Origin: Gammaproteobacteria bacterium
GTDB lineage: Bacteria; Pseudomonadota; Gammaproteobacteria; UBA6429; Thiohalophilaceae
DNA length: 9,618 nt
Direction: 5' to 3'
Assembly (NCBI GenBank): GCA_024641445.1
Contig: JAHEDA010000074.1
Coordinates: forward strand, 1 to 9,618
A program made the translations under genes and the position numbers. Shown here one piece after another: positions 6,738 to 9,618 of the stretch. The first letter of the stretch is position 1. Each line of letters opens with the position of its first letter. The notes under the pieces were generated by a model, which ran no database searches, had not been told where the DNA came from, and saw only the letters and a program-made list of their open reading frames with translations.

Positions 6738-9618
6738 TTAAAACTCATCCCATTCCTCGTCAGATTCTCCCCGTGAGGCAGGCTTACGGGCAGCAGCCGG
6801 TTTTTCGGTACGCTGTGTGGTGGCACGTGTAGCCCCTGGTTTGGTCGATACAGCGGGACGTCCTGCTGGCGCGCGTCCTGCTGGCGCGCGTCCTGCTGGT
6901 ACGCGTCCTGCTGGGGCACTCGCACGTGGAGCCGCCGCAGCAGGTTTAGGGCGTTGCTGCCTACGTGGGGCCTCATCATGGCTCTCGCCCACATTAAAGA
7001 ACTCCATCAACTCCAACATTCCTTTGGCTTGCTCTTCCATGGACTCACTCGCCGAGGCAGCCTCTTCTACCAATGCGGCATTCTGCTGAGTCATCTCGTC
7101 CATCTGCATAACGGCCTTGTTGACCTGTTCAATACCGGAGGACTGTTCCTGTCCAGCCGCAGCGATCTCAGCGATGATGTCGCTGACCTTCTGCACCGCA
7201 GTAACGATCTGATCCAGGGTTGCACCGGATTCGTCCACCAGGCGTGAGCCCTCATCTACCTTTTCAACACTGTCTTTAATCAGGGTTTTGATCTCTTTCG
7301 CCGCACCAGCACTACGTTGTGCCAGATTACGCACTTCACCCGCGACCACTGCAAACCCGCGGCCCTGTTCACCCGCACGCGCAGCCTCTACGGCCGCATT
7401 AAGTGCCAGCAGATTGGTCTGAAAGGCGATCTCATCGATGACGCTGATGATGTCTGAGATTTTCTTGCTGCTACTATTGATCTCTGACATGGCGGTGATG
7501 GCGTTACGAACAACATCACCACCCTTCTCGGCCTGGCCTCGCGCCTCGGTTGCAAGCTGATTGGCCTGACGGGCATTGTCAGCATTCTGTTTTACCGTAC
7601 TCGTCATCTCTTCCATGCTCGAGGCCGTCTCTTCCAACGACGACGCCTGCTCCTCGGTACGTTGACTCAGGTCGGCATTACCCTGGGCGATTTCACTCGC
7701 ACCCGTCGTTATATTGGTGGCGGTTGAGGTGATATCGTTGACCATATTAAAGAGATTCGTCACACAGTTATTAATGGCGTCGCGGAGTTCTGCAAACTCA
7801 CCATCATATTCACCATCCATTTTCTGAGTGAGGTCACCTTCTGCAAGTGCAGCAACCACACGCTTGCCTTCCTGTACTGGCCCGACAATGGCATCCATCA
7901 TGTCATTGATGCCCTTACCAAGTCCGCGCAAGAAGCCCTCATACTTTTCGTAAGCGATACGTGCGTCAAGTTCACCCTTGGTGGCGGCATTGATCAGACC
8001 TTCGATCTGACGCTCCGCGTCTTTCTGTTCTGTAATATCGCGCCATTCCACCATATTACCCATGTACTCACCATTGGGGCCCTTGATCATGGTGGCGTTG
8101 ACCTCAAACTCGACATCGACGATGCGCATCTCGGCCTTGGCAGGCAGACGGCTTGCATCTTTCAATAAAGAGCGCTGATGTGCAGGATTCTTGTGGAAGA
8201 TATCGATACAGGTACCAACCAGTTTATTCACATCAAAGTTCGGCCAGTTCTTGCGCAACTCATTCTGACGTGCAGACATCATACGCAGGACAGAAGGGTT
8301 CACGTAGGTGATATTCAGATTCTCGTCGCACAGCATGATGTTGGACTGCGCCCCATCGATCGCAGAACTCAGTCGGGCTACCTCCAGCTCCTTCTTGCGT
8401 AGATTGGTCACATCAGACCATTCCAGGGTATTACCAATGTAATTTCCATTCAGGTCCAACATAGCACCGGCACGGATATGGAAGGTCAGTGGCCCAACCT
8501 GTATATCGGTTTCATAGGGTAGATTACGCGGGTCATCCAGCAGACGACGCTGATGTCCAGGGTTTTTGTGGAAGATATCAATACAGGTACCGACAGTGGC
8601 ATCGGCGCGGAAACTGGGATAGAGAGAGCGAAGAGTTGTTTCGTACTCCTTCAACAGCTTCTTGGTCGACTCATTGACATAGGTAATGACCAGGTCACGA
8701 TTAATCATCATGAAGGCAGTCTGCGCACCATCGATGGCACGTTGCAGGCGGAAGGCATCTTCTTCCTGCTTACGTCGCTCCGTTACATCATGCCACTGCA
8801 CGATATAGCCTTTGCGATTTCCTGCACGATCAGTCAAAACACGGGTTTCGTGCTCGAACCGGAAGTGACCAGGCGTAATATAACCATTCCGCTTATCACC
8901 AGGGCGTAACGTCGCAAGGATATTCTTAATCGCTTGGGGGTCTTTGTGGTAGCGGTGTATGCTGCCTCCCATGACATCACTCACTTTGAAACCGGGGAGG
9001 TATTTGGCAAGTTCGCTTTCAAGCTTGGTGAGGGTATCCCGCGCCAGCTTGTTCACGAAGATGATATTCTCATTCTCATCCGCCATCATAATGTTGATAG
9101 GGGCATGTTCCATGATGTCCTTCAGGATACCGAGATCATCCACGACTGAAACCGCACCAATTTGACCTTCCACTACCTGTCTTGAAATTGCCATGTTACC
9201 TTCCTCCGTATTTCGGTATGCCTTCAACATAATCTCTGCCACGACCTGCAGTGCATCACCCCAGGCCTTACTCACTTCATCCGTCCATAAATCACCCGCC
9301 GCCTCGGCCATAACATCTAGCAAGGTGGATGCCACGGCGCTGTAGTGGGCAGGTTCCGCGCCATACTGTCGGTGCCTGGCGCCAAGTTCCGTCAGGGCCT
9401 TGCCCAGACGGTCAATATTGTTCAGGTTACCCACCACAAGCTTAAGCGCTGCCACCAATTTCTTGCGCTGCTGTGCAGGTTCGGTGTTCTCGAATAAGGG
9501 GATAACCTGCGGATAACGAGCAAACAACTCCTCATAAAAGCGCCCGACAACATCATCAAGGTGTGGGGCCAGGGCATTAAAGCTATCCTCCAGCGCAGCA
9601 ACATTCAGACCCAGTGGG
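6738..9618 (-). CDS. Soluble globin-PAS-PAS-PAS-HAMP methyl-accepting chemotaxis protein (Aer2-like), 5' end outside window
   Basis: The frame is open to the right edge and 959 codons are visible (numbered from the first complete codon). A TTG at 9525-9527 is internal: upstream codons complete globin helix A. Residues 1-135 are a flavohaemoglobin-like globin with Tyr-28 (B10), Phe-42 (CD1), Gln-50 (E7) and proximal His-82 (F8), so it should bind heme and O2. PAS domains lie at about 165-283, 293-406 and 418-532; PAS2 and PAS3 share IDIFHKNP and EW.D.T, resembling the heme PAS of P. aeruginosa Aer2. Two HAMP-like segments (about 540-577 and 581-625) lead to a signalling domain (630-870) with the CheA/CheW hairpin tip near 729-763. 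An Ala/Pro/Arg-rich tail contains four [AV]PAGR repeats and ends EWDEF, a CheR/CheB tethering-type pentapeptide. No membrane segment is present, so it is cytoplasmic. cheR, cheD and cheB follow. Oxygen sensing is inferred. Confidence 0.95.
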   Translation of the reverse strand, partial: PLGLNVAALEDSFNALAPHLDDVVGRFYEELFARYPQVIPLFENTEPAQQRKKLVAALKLVVGNLNNIDRLGKALTELGARHRQYGAEPAHYSAVASTLLDVMAEAAGDLWTDEVSKAWGDALQVVAEIMLKAYRNTEEGNMAISRQVVEGQIGAVSVVDDLGILKDIMEHAPINIMMADENENIIFVNKLARDTLTKLESELAKYLPGFKVSDVMGGSIHRYHKDPQAIKNILATLRPGDKRNGYITPGHFRFEHETRVLTDRAGNRKGYIVQWHDVTERRKQEEDAFRLQRAIDGAQTAFMMINRDLVITYVNESTKKLLKEYETTLRSLYPSFRADATVGTCIDIFHKNPGHQRRLLDDPRNLPYETDIQVGPLTFHIRAGAMLDLNGNYIGNTLEWSDVTNLRKKELEVARLSSAIDGAQSNIMLCDENLNITYVNPSVLRMMSARQNELRKNWPNFDVNKLVGTCIDIFHKNPAHQRSLLKDASRLPAKAEMRIVDVEFEVNATMIKGPNGEYMGNMVEWRDITEQKDAERQIEGLINAATKGELDARIAYEKYEGFLRGLGKGINDMMDAIVGPVQEGKRVVAALAEGDLTQKMDGEYDGEFAELRDAINNCVTNLFNMVNDITSTATNITTGASEIAQGNADLSQRTEEQASSLEETASSMEEMTSTVKQNADNARQANQLATEARGQAEKGGDVVRNAITAMSEINSSSKKISDIISVIDEIAFQTNLLALNAAVEAARAGEQGRGFAVVAGEVRNLAQRSAGAAKEIKTLIKDSVEKVDEGSRLVDESGATLDQIVTAVQKVSDIIAEIAAAGQEQSSGIEQVNKAVMQMDEMTQQNAALVEEAASASESMEEQAKGMLELMEFFNVGESHDEAPRRQQRPKPAAAAPRASAPAGRVPAGRAPAGRAPAGRPAVSTKPGATRATTQRTEKPAAARKPASRGESDEEWDEF
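6859..6918. repeat. Four tandem 15-bp units in the receptor tail
   Basis: The unit cgtcctgctggcgcg (plus strand) occurs at 6859-6873, 6874-6888, 6889-6903 and 6904-6918; the first two are identical and the others differ by a few bases. Each unit is five codons and encodes [AV]PAGR in the receptor's disordered tail (residues 901-920). Changes in copy number would keep the reading frame and only alter linker length. Confidence 0.9.
8173..8219. repeat. PAS3 copy of a repeated 47-bp block
   Basis: This block and the one at 8548-8594 match at 42 of 47 bases by direct alignment. It encodes the GTCIDIFHKNP.HQR stretch of PAS3. The copies are 375 bp apart, exactly 125 codons, which is one PAS-domain period. 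This points to an internal PAS duplication whose copies are kept similar by selection or gene conversion. Confidence 0.85.
8548..8594. repeat. PAS2 copy of a repeated 47-bp block
   Basis: This is the partner of the block at 8173-8219, with five differences in 47 bases, and encodes the equivalent part of PAS2. PAS1 has only a distant version (YHKDP) with no obvious DNA identity, so it diverged earlier or was acquired separately. Confidence 0.85.

Noticed and set aside
6817..7247. Open frames on the plus strand opposite the receptor tail and signalling domain
   Set aside because: They are antisense to a clear MCP gene and their Ala/Gly/Pro-rich content comes from the 15-bp repeat. No independent evidence of coding.

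Overview
The window looks like chromosomal DNA of a flagellated gammaproteobacterium. Base composition is balanced by eye. The evidence is a FliA-type flagellar sigma factor of the pseudomonad/enteric kind, a DUF1249 (YqiB-like) protein and a Che gene order like that of Pseudomonas aeruginosa cluster II. The genus cannot be named from this sequence. Every gene is on the minus strand, so transcription runs from right to left, and both outermost genes are cut by the window edges.

Right part (9618 to 4125): a chemoreceptor gene, open at the right edge, is followed closely by cheR, cheD and cheB. The receptor is soluble and very large. It has an N-terminal heme globin with Tyr-B10/Gln-E7/His-F8, three PAS domains, two HAMP-like segments, a methyl-accepting signalling domain and a repeat-bearing flexible tail ending in Glu-Trp-Asp-Glu-Phe, which fits the CheR/CheB tethering pentapeptide. 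Receptor-cheR-cheD-cheB is the order of aer2(mcpB)-cheR2-cheD-cheB2 in P. aeruginosa. I therefore read this as an Aer2-like, probably oxygen-sensing, chemosensory module with a globin added at the front. CheA, CheW and CheY are not in the window and could lie beyond the right edge.

Middle (3982 to 3248): fliA, the sigma-28 gene, follows cheB after 142 bp in the same direction.

Left part (3247 to 1): two short transcription units follow. The first is an unrecognised multi-pass membrane protein plus a von Willebrand A lipoprotein, 15 bp apart. The second is the DUF1249 gene plus a Sel1-repeat protein cut by the left edge. The intergenic region in front of each unit carries an exact GCCGATAA octamer on the coding strand, with a partial -35 match exactly 11 bp upstream. 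This is the layout of sigma-28 promoters. The simplest reading is that FliA transcribes both neighbouring units and so ties an undescribed membrane/VWA pair to the motility regulon.

The most interesting points are the globin-PAS-PAS-PAS receptor with several possible heme sites, and the sigma-28-linked membrane protein/VWA lipoprotein pair of unknown function.
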